From Enterococcus mundtii (GTDB taxonomy: Bacteria > Bacillota > Bacilli > Lactobacillales > Enterococcaceae), in assembly GCF_013394305.1 (NCBI RefSeq), contig NZ_AP019810.1, positions 372,001-436,000 of the forward strand: DNA of 64,000 nt. The letters run 5' to 3'. The notes under the pieces are model-generated. The model did no database searches and was not told the origin of the DNA. It saw nothing but the letters and a program-made list of their open reading frames with translations. Shown here in pieces: positions 46,457 to 54,536 of the stretch (positions are counted from its first letter, which is position 1; each line of letters begins with the position of its first letter). The translations under genes were made by a program, and so were the position numbers.

Positions 46457-48259
46457 ATGATCGTTTATTTAAAACGAAGTTTAGGAAATGCTTGGGACTT
46501 CCTGAAAGGAACACAAGCTTATTTTCGTGATGTAGTTCTGATGCATGGGTTTATTTTGTTTATTTGTTTGCCTTTGCTTGGTAGTATGACACGCTTGATT
46601 TTACAACGTGGGTCGATCGATTATCTTTCAACGGATAATATCCCCACACTGATTTCGCAACATCCAGGAGTTTTCTTCTCCTTGATCGCTGTCTTATTGT
46701 TGATTTTGCTCTTAGTCTATTTTGAGTTTACTTTTTTGCTAATGAGTGTTTATTTCATCAAAAAACAAGAACCAATTTCATTAAAGCAATTATTGCAGTT
46801 GACCATCCGACAAATAAAAAAAGTTCGTCCGATGATTTTTTTATTTTTCTTAGCTTACTTTTTTTTGATTTTACCGATCAGTGGATTAAGTTTTAATTCG
46901 GACTTACTTTCTAAAATAAAAATTCCTGCATTTATTATGGATTTTATTTTCACTAACCGCTGGATCATCGTAAGTTCTTTTCTACTTGTCTATGTCTTCC
47001 TCGGTTATATCGGGATTCGTTTAATCTTTGCATTACCTGAAATGATTTTAAGAGATCGCCCTTTTCGTGAAGCGATCCGTGAGAGTTGGCGTTTAACCAA
47101 AGCACGTTTTTTTGCGATTTCAGGTCAATTTTTAGTGATCAGTGGTACGATTTTATTGATTTCAACAATCAGTTACTTGGCGATCTTGTCAGGTCAGATC
47201 TTTGTTGAGGAATATTTCTCCGATTACTCATTGATTAGTGCTGTTTTTGCCATGACACTCTTACAAGGCGTTCTTTTGTTCAATATTGTGATGTCTACCG
47301 TCGGAATTTTTTACGTCATTGTAGACTTTATGGATGATGAAGGTTTCTTACCAGATATTCCCAGCTGGTTCTCTTCACAAGAAGTGCCCAAAAAACACAC
47401 AGCTTTAAAAAATACTGCGTTTACTTTGTTTGCTGTTTTCTTCGGTGTCGGTGTTTGTATTTACAATATGAATTACCTGACATCTGCTTCTGAAACAAAA
47501 CCTCTAACGATTTCCCATCGTGGCGTTAGCTTAGGAAACAGCGCACAAAATACGATTGCTGCACTAGAAAAGACGAGCAAAGATTATCATCCAGATTATG
47601 TAGAAATGGACATCCAAGAAACCAAAGATGGTCAATTCGTGGTCATGCATGATTTCAATTTAAGAAATTTGACTGGGGTCAATAAAGCACCGCAAGACCT
47701 AACTTTAGCAGAACTGGAAAAATTGACTGTGACTGAAAATGGTGCCAAAGAGCCATTGGTTTCATTCGATACGTATTTAAACCGAGCAAATGAACTGAAC
47801 CAAAAATTATTGATCGAAATCAAAACGACTCGAAAAGACTCGGATGATTTAGTTAAAAATTTTGTTAAAAAATACGAAGAAACTATTTTAACACATGGAC
47901 ATATTTTACAAAGTTTGACTTACCAAACAGTGTCAGATTTAAAAGCGGAAAACCCTAATTTTTACGTTGGCTACATTTTGCCTTTTAATCTAGTTGGCCC
48001 TCCAGTAACACCTGCCGACTTCTTGACCATGGAGTACAGTACGATCAATCGTAATTTCATTGATTCTGCTCATCAGGATGGCAAAAAAGTCTATGTATGG
48101 ACACCCAATGAGTCAGACGATATGAGCCGGATGATGTTTTATGGTGTAGATGGTATCATCACAGATGATATGCAAGCGTTGAATGATACGATCAAAGATT
48201 CTGAAGGAGAAATTACTTACTCTGACAAGCTATTAAACTTTGTTCTTGGTGTTGGTTAA
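46457..48259 (+). CDS. Membrane glycerophosphodiester phosphodiesterase
   Basis: 600 residues from the ATG 6 bases after AGGTG. About eight membrane segments (GDPD_2-type membrane domain) occupy residues 1-340; then the GDPD catalytic domain: ISHRGVSLGNSAQNTIAAL with H354, YVEMDIQETKDGQFVVMHD with the acidic pair and second His. The catalytic part faces outside and could hydrolyse glycerophosphodiesters or lipoteichoic acid. Alone in its unit with a clear terminator. Confidence 0.9.
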   Translation: MIVYLKRSLGNAWDFLKGTQAYFRDVVLMHGFILFICLPLLGSMTRLILQRGSIDYLSTDNIPTLISQHPGVFFSLIAVLLLILLLVYFEFTFLLMSVYFIKKQEPISLKQLLQLTIRQIKKVRPMIFLFFLAYFFLILPISGLSFNSDLLSKIKIPAFIMDFIFTNRWIIVSSFLLVYVFLGYIGIRLIFALPEMILRDRPFREAIRESWRLTKARFFAISGQFLVISGTILLISTISYLAILSGQIFVEEYFSDYSLISAVFAMTLLQGVLLFNIVMSTVGIFYVIVDFMDDEGFLPDIPSWFSSQEVPKKHTALKNTAFTLFAVFFGVGVCIYNMNYLTSASETKPLTISHRGVSLGNSAQNTIAALEKTSKDYHPDYVEMDIQETKDGQFVVMHDFNLRNLTGVNKAPQDLTLAELEKLTVTENGAKEPLVSFDTYLNRANELNQKLLIEIKTTRKDSDDLVKNFVKKYEETILTHGHILQSLTYQTVSDLKAENPNFYVGYILPFNLVGPPVTPADFLTMEYSTINRNFIDSAHQDGKKVYVWTPNESDDMSRMMFYGVDGIITDDMQALNDTIKDSEGEITYSDKLLNFVLGVG

Positions 48260-48263
48260 TATA

Positions 48264-48314
48264 AAAACGTGTTGCTCACTATCCCACCGGATAAGTAAGC
48301 AACACGTTTTTTTT
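48264..48314. terminator. Terminator of the GDPD gene
   Basis: AAAAACGTGTTGCT pairs with AGCAACACGTTTTT around 22 bases, followed by T runs; it may also serve the small gene on the other strand. Confidence 0.88.
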
Positions 48315-48317
48315 AGT

Positions 48318-48428
48318 TTATTTTTGCTTTGATTCCTTAATAGCTCGAACGACTGCTAAAACAGCAGGGATAGCAGATATAACTGCTAGAAAAATGCTTA
48401 GTTTACCAGAATTTTTTCTTTTTTGCAT
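48318..48428 (-). CDS. Small membrane protein, unknown
   Basis: 36 residues from the ATG after GGGGGCG. A basic N-terminus (MQKRKNSGK), one membrane helix (LSIFLAVISAIPAVLAVV) and a basic end RAIKESKQK. A longer in-frame start lacks a ribosome site. Could be a regulatory micro-protein or a type I toxin-like peptide; no family recognised. Confidence 0.55.
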   Translation of the reverse strand: MQKRKNSGKLSIFLAVISAIPAVLAVVRAIKESKQK

Positions 48429-48647
48429 AGCGATTCGCCCCCTTTCTTTTATTATAATGAAGTTTGCGAAATATCTCAAAGCAAGTGTTTGCTCGACGCT
48501 TTCAACTTTCACTATTTTGATGCCTGTTTTGCTATTATTTCAGTCATTTCAACCCAAAATATGACAATTTTGTTTGAACATTATCCCCCACTGTTCGTGA
48601 GTCCAAACCAAAAAAGAGATACATTAATCTTAAAGAGGTGAATAAAG

Positions 48648-48719
48648 ATGGTCTACATTCAAACTGGTATATTTATTTTATTAATGATTGGATTATTGAT
48701 GGGAATCTCAGAGAATTAA
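48648..48719 (+). CDS. Micro-ORF for a 23-residue hydrophobic peptide
   Basis: Good site GAGGTG, 7 bases before ATG; the peptide begins MVYIQTGIFILLMIGLLMG. One membrane helix fills almost the whole peptide. Coding is uncertain at this length, but ribosome site and helix together make it plausible. Confidence 0.4.
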   Translation: MVYIQTGIFILLMIGLLMGISEN

Positions 48720-48857
48720 TTTCAAGTAAACTAGCAACAGCTATCTTATAGCACATTGATTGCCCAAATATTAGAATGGTGCTAAACTTAAGGTGTATTC
48801 GGAAGTTTTATGAAAAATTTCATGAATACACAAATACCGATGAAAGGAGAAATATCT

Positions 48858-49007
48858 ATGACATTCACAAAAACAAGCATCAGCTATCGTGTAGCATTTG
48901 ATAGCTCAACGAATCGCTTCATGGCAATCGATGCAATGAACGAACAACACATCGCTTATGGGATCACCATTGAGCAAGCAGTAAAAGCGCTACACGAATC
49001 TAACTAA
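48858..49007 (+). CDS. Small soluble protein, unknown
   Basis: 49 residues from the ATG after AAAGGAG. MTFTKTSISYRVAFDSS, RFMAIDAMNEQHIAYG, and a C-terminal helix IEQAVKALHESN. No family recognised. Followed by a terminator, which supports a real unit. Confidence 0.65.
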   Translation: MTFTKTSISYRVAFDSSTNRFMAIDAMNEQHIAYGITIEQAVKALHESN

Positions 49008-49051
49008 GGAGTGTTCCCTTTTCATGTCAGCTGATAATTCTATAGAGAATT

Positions 49052-49095
49052 AAAAGACGTTTTTGGCTAAACGAGCCATAGAAACGTCTTTTTTG
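49052..49095. terminator. Terminator between the small gene and the holin gene
   Basis: AAAAGACGTTT pairs with AAACGTCTTTTTT; inner helix TGGCT/AGCCA. The T run is best on plus, usable on minus. Confidence 0.85.
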
Positions 49096-49149
49096 TTTGC
49101 TCCAAATAAGAAGAATATCCTAGCAGCACTTTTAAGAAAATCCTATCGA

Positions 49150-49539
49150 TCATTTTTTGTACTTCCCCTGCTCCTCTGAGAAATCACGCCATTTTTTCAA
49201 ACGTACTTTAACAAAATCAGGTACAGGTATTCCTAGTTTCCTTAGATTTTCAATAACGGACAAACCATAGATCGCACAATACGAAAAAACCAAAGCAATA
49301 CCAATTGCTTCAAAACCTGTAATTTTGAGATAGGGATAAGCAATCAAAACAATAAGTAAAATCAACAAATATTTGATTACATCTTTTACCACAGAACGTT
49401 TGAATCGTTTCTTTTTTCCTGTTTGCAGACAGATACCACTAATAAAATCAAGACACAGAATCAATACAAAAATTTGAATGTACACATTACTTACAAGATT
49501 TCTAAACTCATTCAATACCACATCATTCTCTACAATCAT
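49150..49539 (-). CDS. Orphan phage-type holin
   Basis: 129 residues from the ATG 9 bases after GGAGG (a GTG three codons earlier touches the ribosome site). Three or four membrane segments: YIQIFVLILCLDFISGICLQTG (family-type LDFxSG), then YLLILLIVLIAYPYL, and FEAIGIALVFSYCAIYGLSVIENL. This fits the Phage_holin_4 (TcdE/Cph1-type) family. No endolysin or other phage structural gene is near. Divergent from the XRE repressor gene across three related operators. Confidence 0.75.
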   Translation of the reverse strand: MIVENDVVLNEFRNLVSNVYIQIFVLILCLDFISGICLQTGKKKRFKRSVVKDVIKYLLILLIVLIAYPYLKITGFEAIGIALVFSYCAIYGLSVIENLRKLGIPVPDFVKVRLKKWRDFSEEQGKYKK

Positions 49540-49649
49540 TTTGCTCACCCTCCACTTTCTGGAATACCTAACCTTTGTTTGATCTTACCTATTCCGACAG
49601 ACTACTTCAATTTGATTACAATTCAATGTTCATCATCTTTGACACAAAA

Positions 49650-49691
49650 TAACTTTTAAGCTATTATAAAGTCAATAGAAATCATAAGAAT
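49650..49691 (-). promoter_or_regulatory. Holin promoter with operator O1
   Basis: Minus strand TTCTTA, 16 bases, TATAAT (49663-49668). Operator O1, TAACTTTTAAGCTA, at 49650-49663 overlaps the downstream edge of the -10. The 16-base block CTTTTAAGCTATTATA (49653-49668) is repeated exactly, inverted, at 49782-49797. Confidence 0.6.
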
Positions 49692-49721
49692 ACGCTTTAT
49701 CTTAAGCATGCTCTATTGAAA

Positions 49722-49735
49722 GAACTTTTAAGTAA
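49722..49735. promoter_or_regulatory. Middle operator O2
   Basis: GAACTTTTAAGTAA, sharing ACTTTTAAG with O1 and with the complement of O3 at the core CTTTTAAG. It lies about 70 bases from O1 and 65 from O3. Confidence 0.5.
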
Positions 49736-49759
49736 CTGTATTCTTAACTTTTCGAACAA

Positions 49760-49800
49760 TTGAATCAGTGTATAAGCAAACTATAATAGCTTAAAAGCTA
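49760..49800 (+). promoter_or_regulatory. XRE-ImmA promoter with operator O3
   Basis: TTGAAT (49760-49765), 16 bases, TATAAT (49782-49787), then O3 TAGCTTAAAAGCTA (49787-49800), a 6-base-arm palindrome touching the -10. The arrangement mirrors the holin promoter. Confidence 0.7.
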
Positions 49801-49855
49801 ATTGTCAACCTTAATGACTTTTATGCTATTTAAATATCAAGAAAGGTGGTTCCTT

Positions 49856-50218
49856 ATGACACTAGTTGCGCGAATCAAACAATTAGCAGAAGAAAAAAAA
49901 GTAACCTTTGCTGAAGTCGAACGTGCCGTAGGAATCTCTAATGGCCAGATCCGAAGATGGGATCGTGTTTCACCCAAGTCGGAAAATTTAAAAAAAGTAG
50001 CGGATTATTTTGGGGTAACAACTGATTTCTTATTGGGCAGCAACCAAGCGCCAAAATGGGCAAATAAAGATGATTTATTTGAGTTAGACAAAATGCTCAA
50101 TTCAAATGTCAATATGGCGTATGGTGGAGAAACATTGACAGAACAAGAAAAGCAACGTGTGAAAGATGTATTGACGGGGCTTTTCTGGGAATTTCGAAAA
50201 CGTGGCAAAGAGAAGTGA
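49856..50218 (+). CDS. XRE-family repressor (ImmR/cI-like)
   Basis: 120 residues from the ATG after GGTGG. N-terminal helix-turn-helix: LVARIKQLAEEKKVTFAEVERAVGISNGQIRRWDRV, and YFGVTTDFLLGS at its end, as in phage-type XRE repressors. The C-terminal half is acidic and helical. The metallopeptidase gene follows 6 bases after its stop, the ImmR-ImmA order. Expected to bind O1-O3 and to be removed by ImmA-type cleavage. Confidence 0.9.
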   Translation: MTLVARIKQLAEEKKVTFAEVERAVGISNGQIRRWDRVSPKSENLKKVADYFGVTTDFLLGSNQAPKWANKDDLFELDKMLNSNVNMAYGGETLTEQEKQRVKDVLTGLFWEFRKRGKEK

Positions 50219-50224
50219 GCATAT

Positions 50225-50653
50225 ATGGAGATGGATATTATCAAACTAGTAAGCGAACTGAAGCGTACCTATGATACCGCCAATCCTTTTGTGATTGCTG
50301 AAAAATTAGGAATAGAAATCAGATATGTCTCTTTTCTCGATAATCCAAAAGGACAGTTTCAAGAACTATTAGGCTCCCCTATTATTTTATTGAACAACTC
50401 ACTGAAAGAATCAGAAGAACGTTTTTACATTTGTGCCCATGAACTTGGACACGCTTTGTTCCATCGAGAAATATCTAGTTACTATGTATCCTCTAGAAAT
50501 TCAAGAAGCAAGTCTGAAAGCGAAGCTAACTGCTTTGCTTCGAACTTGATCGTTTCCTTGTACAAAGAAGATACGGAAACCTACCCAAGAGAAGTGGAAG
50601 AACTGACAAGACTTTATGGTCTTCCAGAGAGTTGTTATCGGTTTTTGATTTAA
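50225..50653 (+). CDS. ImmA/IrrE-family metallopeptidase
   Basis: 142 residues. Zinc motif HELGH at residues 72-76 (ICAHELGHALFH) and third ligand E100 in ESEANCFASNLI, the COG2856 pattern. Cleaves the partner XRE repressor in ICEBs1 and prophage systems. Ribosome site is weak; expression is probably coupled to the repressor gene. Confidence 0.92.
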   Translation: MEMDIIKLVSELKRTYDTANPFVIAEKLGIEIRYVSFLDNPKGQFQELLGSPIILLNNSLKESEERFYICAHELGHALFHREISSYYVSSRNSRSKSESEANCFASNLIVSLYKEDTETYPREVEELTRLYGLPESCYRFLI

Positions 50654-50676
50654 TGAGTGTACTATTATGTTTATTT

Positions 50677-50698
50677 AGGACTTAGTGGGGTAAGTCCT
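50677..50698 (+). other. Stem-loop between ImmA and the nuclease gene
   Basis: AGGACTTA and TAAGTCCT pair perfectly around 6 bases. No T run follows, so read-through into the nuclease gene is possible. It could be a processing site or attenuator. Confidence 0.45.
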
Positions 50699-50769
50699 CG
50701 ATAATATAGATTTGGCGACTACTACTACCTGCCGTTAAATGGGAGTAAGAAACTATCAGGAGGGCTATT

Positions 50770-51834
50770 ATGGAATTGGAAAAGTTTCAAGATAATTTAA
50801 AACAGTTAGGTAAAAGAGTTATTGAGCTAAAAGATAGTATTGGTACAGAGGAGGCAACCAAAACATCTTTGATCATGCCGTTCTTTGCAACTTTGGGCTA
50901 TGACTTATTTAACCCCACAGAGTTTGTACCAGAATTTACAGCAGATGTTGGCATAAAAAAGGGAGAAAAAGTTGACTATGCTATTGTCTTAGATGGAAAA
51001 CCCACTATATTAATCGAAGCAAAGTCAATCAATCAACAGCTAACGAAACATGATTCTCAATTGTTCAGATATTTTGGAACAACAACATCTAAGTTTGGAA
51101 TATTAACAAATGGCGAAGAATATAAATTTTTTACTGATTTAGACGAGCCTAATAAGATGGATTTGACACCTTTTTTAACTATAAATATCACAAAAATTAA
51201 AGATAACCAGATTCCTGAATTAGCAAAATTTCATAAAGATAATTTTGACGTTGATAAAATCACAAGCTCTGCGGCAGAATTAAAGTATCTCAGTTCATTA
51301 AAATCTTATCTTACTTCTGAATTAAATGAGCCTTCCGATAACTTCGTTAAGTATCTATTAGGCGAAATTTATGAGGGGATGAAAACAAAACAGACAATAG
51401 AAAAATTTAAACCTATCATAAAAAAAGGAATGAATCAATTTATTGCTGAAAAAGTAAATGACAAATTAAGTGCAGCATTGAAAACATCAGTTATTACAGA
51501 TGAAAATGAAGCTAAATCTCAATCAGACACAACAGATGAAAGTGACAGTGAAGTTATTACTACTCCAGAAGAGCTAGAAGCTTATACCATTTGCAAAGTT
51601 GTCTTAAAAGATACCATTCCATTAAACCGACTATTTTATAGAGATAATAGAAGCTATTTTAATATCCTATTAGACGACAATATTAGAAAATGGATTTTAC
51701 GTGTTCGTTTTAATTCATCTGGTATGAAAATCGAATTGAACGATGATAATAAGACGATTTATGAGCTATCCGAACCAATGGATATCTATAACCTATCCAA
51801 AGAAATGATTAACGTGGTAAATAAATTTTTATAA
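50770..51834 (+). CDS. Solitary HsdR N-terminal-type nuclease domain protein
   Basis: 354 residues. Residues about 30-130 carry the type I restriction HsdR_N pattern: SLIMPFFATLGYDLFNPTEFVPEF, then PD-(D/E)XK residues D69 in KVDYAIV, E83 and K85 in LIEAKS, and YFGTTTSKFGILTNG. Motor and methylase parts are absent. The C-terminal 90 residues (TICKVVLKDTIPLNRLFYRDNRSYFN) form a second domain often seen with such proteins. Likely a defence or DNA-processing nuclease. Ribosome site GGAGGG. Confidence 0.85.
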   Translation: MELEKFQDNLKQLGKRVIELKDSIGTEEATKTSLIMPFFATLGYDLFNPTEFVPEFTADVGIKKGEKVDYAIVLDGKPTILIEAKSINQQLTKHDSQLFRYFGTTTSKFGILTNGEEYKFFTDLDEPNKMDLTPFLTINITKIKDNQIPELAKFHKDNFDVDKITSSAAELKYLSSLKSYLTSELNEPSDNFVKYLLGEIYEGMKTKQTIEKFKPIIKKGMNQFIAEKVNDKLSAALKTSVITDENEAKSQSDTTDESDSEVITTPEELEAYTICKVVLKDTIPLNRLFYRDNRSYFNILLDDNIRKWILRVRFNSSGMKIELNDDNKTIYELSEPMDIYNLSKEMINVVNKFL

Positions 51835-51906
51835 CCGCTAAAAAGAAAGCGCTATTATTTATAACACCTTCTCATTATGAGTTTGTTGTCTATTCAAATA
51901 AAAAAG

Positions 51907-51957
51907 AAAAAAGTTATCTGTAAAAATATTATTTGTATTTTTTACAGATAACTTTTT
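51907..51957. terminator. Terminator of the nuclease gene
   Basis: AAAAAGTTATCTGTAAAAA pairs with its complement (19 bp) around 12 bases; T runs on both strands. The rest of 51958-52346 (about 390 bases) is AT-rich and shows no gene or hairpin I can support. Confidence 0.9.
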
Positions 51958-52347
51958 ATTTTCAAATAATCTTTTCTACTTACACTGTTCACTCGGTTTT
52001 AGGAGAAGAAAGAATATTTAGAGTTAGCTTTGTCTCCAGCTTACCTTATATATATTTTATTGACTAGCGTTATCTAACATACGCATCAATAGTACAGATC
52101 ACTTGCTGACATTATTTTACCAACACATTGATGCGGCGTAACTGCCGTTGTTTTGGTGTATCTTCATTCCGTTGATGCTTTCTGTTCTAGTTTTAAAAAT
52201 CTTACAATACATTTTCCTTTTTATGTACATACTGTTTTAAATTTTAAATCTCAATAAGCCTAAGTATACCCTTTTACATGATTTAGTATATATCATAAAT
52301 TAGCTTTATTTAACTCTCTTTCCAAATCTTATTATTTGATAAAAAGA

Positions 52348-52376
52348 CAAAAAAACCATCTCACAAGGAGATGGTT
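52348..52376 (-). terminator. Terminator of cspA copy 1
   Basis: AACCATCTC pairs with GAGATGGTT around 5 bases, followed on the minus strand by TTTTTT. Confidence 0.88.
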
Positions 52377-52393
52377 CAAAGTCGTCTATTGAA

Positions 52394-52591
52394 TTATTTA
52401 TTGATATTTACTGCTTGTGGTCCACGTTGACCATCTTCAATATCATAAGTAACTGCTTGACCTTCATCTAAAGTCTTAAAGCCTTCACCTTGGATGGCTG
52501 AAAAATGTGCAAACACATCTTGTCCATCTTCACCAGTGATAAATCCAAAACCTTTGTCTGAGTTAAACCATTTTACTGTACCGTTATTCAT
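52394..52591 (-). CDS. cspA: Cold-shock protein, copy 1
   Basis: 65 residues of the CspA family: [16 protein letters not shown] (RNP1 GFGFIT) and DVFAHFSAI (RNP2). Single-stranded RNA/DNA chaperone. Protein identical to that of copy 2 at 54035. Preceded by AGGAGG and a leader of about 75 bases. Confidence 0.95.
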   Translation of the reverse strand: MNNGTVKWFNSDKGFGFITGEDGQDVFAHFSAIQGEGFKTLDEGQAVTYDIEDGQRGPQAVNINK

Positions 52592-52669
52592 ATATATTTC
52601 CTCCTATTACGTAAATCATACGTGTTTTGTTGCAATTAACATTACTTGGTAAAAGGAGTTTTTATAGTG

Positions 52670-52697
52670 TGAATATATCGCTCAGATTACGTTTCAA
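52670..52697 (-). promoter_or_regulatory. cspA copy 1 promoter
   Basis: Minus strand TTGAAA, 16 bases, TATTCA; identical in copy 2 (54311-54338). The leader contains AAACTCCTTTTACC, which could pair with the AGGAGG ribosome site; whether that matters for cold control is speculation. Confidence 0.5.
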
Positions 52698-52804
52698 ATT
52701 AGATTACTTATTTAATATACCATGTATTACCTAAGAATACAAATATTTACGCTTATTCTTTTGATTTATCATTCTAGTAGTATAAGTTTGTACCATTAAT
52801 ATTT

Positions 52805-53197
52805 TTATTTTGTCAATTTGTACTCAATACCATGGATCGTAATATTTTTGATAGTATCAGGCCATCCCTTGGTCTGCCATTTCTCTTCATTTGCTTGTTT
52901 TTCGATTTGATCAGCACCTTGGTTATAAAACTTCACTTGGTTTTTATTATACCAAGGATCTTTATGTGGATTTGGACTTAATTGGTAGCGATATTTCCCT
53001 GGGTTGATTTCATACCCTCTGTTCGTACCACCAAATGACGCTTCTCTCCATTTATACTGTTTTCCTTCTATTCTCATGGTACAGCCTAGAAGATAAGTGC
53101 CACCTTGCTCCTTTGCTGCCGCATCTCTACTATTCCAAAACATACTCCCACTTAATAAAACTGTTATACCTAAAATAATCACTAAAATTCTCTTCAT
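52805..53197 (-). CDS. Secreted protein, unknown
   Basis: 130 residues. Signal peptide 1 to about 28 (RILVIILGITVLLSGSMFW...AAAKEQ), then a mature domain with conserved-looking aromatic residues: YLLGCTMRIEGKQYKWREA, INPGKYRYQLSPNPHKDPWY, EEKWQTKGWPDTIKNI. Single Cys in the mature part. No family recognised. Lies between the two cspA copies. Ribosome site GGAG. Confidence 0.78.
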   Translation of the reverse strand: MKRILVIILGITVLLSGSMFWNSRDAAAKEQGGTYLLGCTMRIEGKQYKWREASFGGTNRGYEINPGKYRYQLSPNPHKDPWYNKNQVKFYNQGADQIEKQANEEKWQTKGWPDTIKNITIHGIEYKLTK

Positions 53198-53402
53198 GAA
53201 AAAATTCTCCTATCAGTATTTTTGAATTCGCTTAATCTTACAAATAATCTGTGAAAAACATATTGAATTTCCCTTGACTTTTACTAAGAATGAGCTTATG
53301 AAAACATCAAACCAATGTTCAATAAATACGAACAAATATGTCTGCATACTTGTTTTACTTATTCAAATAACTGATTAATCGCTTAGTATGAGCCGCTCCT
53401 AT

Positions 53403-53861
53403 TCATTCGGATTTTTCATTCATCAAATTTTTTTTTAATACCCGCATCAATCGTCCAAACCGATCATTTTCCTTAGTTATTTCCCGATATCCCCATTTTT
53501 CATATAACCCTTCATGTTGAGTTGTTATATATACACTGCCGAAACCAATTTCCTTTAGTTTATTTTCACCTGTTGTAACTACTTTTTGGCTGATATGCTT
53601 CCCTCGATATTCTGGCGCGACAAAAACAGTGGCAATGTTAGGCGTGTAGTCCTTCGTATCAATAATGTCTTTTTTTACAAGAGTACAAAATCCTACAACA
53701 TGATTTCCATCTTTTGCAATAATCACGGATTCCCAATCTGTAAATTCTTGTTTTTCCATTTTTTCTGCTATATACTTTGCTGCTTTCCATTCAAATTGAC
53801 GGATAGAATTAGCTACTGAAAGCCAATCAGAATGTTCTTGGGTTGTAATGACATATTCCAT
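53403..53861 (-). CDS. GNAT-family acetyltransferase
   Basis: 152 residues. GNAT motif A region: IATVFVAPEYRGKHISQKVVTTGENKLKEIG with the CoA loop PEYRGKHISQ; ITTQHEGLYEKWGYREI follows. Substrate unknown; could act on an antibiotic, a small metabolite or a protein N-terminus. Alone between the cspA copies. Confidence 0.88.
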   Translation of the reverse strand: MEYVITTQEHSDWLSVANSIRQFEWKAAKYIAEKMEKQEFTDWESVIIAKDGNHVVGFCTLVKKDIIDTKDYTPNIATVFVAPEYRGKHISQKVVTTGENKLKEIGFGSVYITTQHEGLYEKWGYREITKENDRFGRLMRVLKKNLMNEKSE

Positions 53862-53987
53862 ATACTTTTCCTCTTTTCTAATTACTTTAAAAGCATTTGA
53901 TTCTTGCGATCTCTACCTACTGATTATTAAATAATAGTTTACTTGATTTTTCAAATGTTTCCAAAATTTTCATATCTATTCCAAATA

Positions 53988-54386
53988 ACAAAAAAACCAT
54001 CTCACAAGGAGATGGTTCAAAGTCGTCTATTGAATTATTTATTGATATTTACTGCTTGTGGTCCACGTTGACCATCTTCAATATCATAAGTAACTGCTTG
54101 ACCTTCATCTAAAGTCTTAAAGCCTTCACCTTGGATGGCTGAAAAATGTGCAAATACATCTTGTCCATCTTCACCAGTGATAAATCCAAAACCTTTGTCT
54201 GAGTTAAACCATTTTACTGTACCGTTATTCATATATATTTCCTCCTATTACGTAAATCATACGTGTTTTATTGCAATTAACATTACTTGGTAAAAGGAGT
54301 TTTTATAGTGTGAATATATCGCTCAGATTACGTTTCAAATTAGATTACTTGTTTAATATAGCACGTATCAGCTAAGAACACAAATA
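53988..54386 (-). repeat. cspA duplication unit, copy 2
   Basis: See copy 1 at 52347-52745. Includes its own terminator (53989-54017) and promoter (54311-54338). Confidence 0.92.
54035..54232 (-). CDS. cspA: Cold-shock protein, copy 2
   Basis: 65 residues, identical to copy 1; the genes differ by at least one silent base (AAC versus AAT region near 54154). All nucleic-acid-binding motifs are kept. Same ribosome site and leader. Confidence 0.95.
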   Translation of the reverse strand: MNNGTVKWFNSDKGFGFITGEDGQDVFAHFSAIQGEGFKTLDEGQAVTYDIEDGQRGPQAVNINK

Positions 54387-54536
54387 ATAACTCTCGCAAA
54401 ACATCATTAGAGTTTATGATACCTATCTCTAGTCAAAACAAGTTTAATGTAAGTAATTATTATTATCACGCTAATTTGGATGCGTTATCTTTTTACAATA
54501 TATATATATAAAGTGTACGATAAATAAATAATATAT

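Larger units (their letters stand above)
52347..52745 (-). repeat. cspA duplication unit, copy 1
   Basis: About 400 bases, including terminator, cspA, its leader and promoter, repeated nearly exactly at 53988-54386 in the same orientation (constant offset 1641). Only isolated changes are seen across the gene and leader; similarity fades at the promoter-distal end. Confidence 0.92.

Noticed and set aside
49150-51834. Intact prophage
   Set aside because: No integrase, terminase, capsid, tail or endolysin gene is visible and no attachment-site repeats were recognised.
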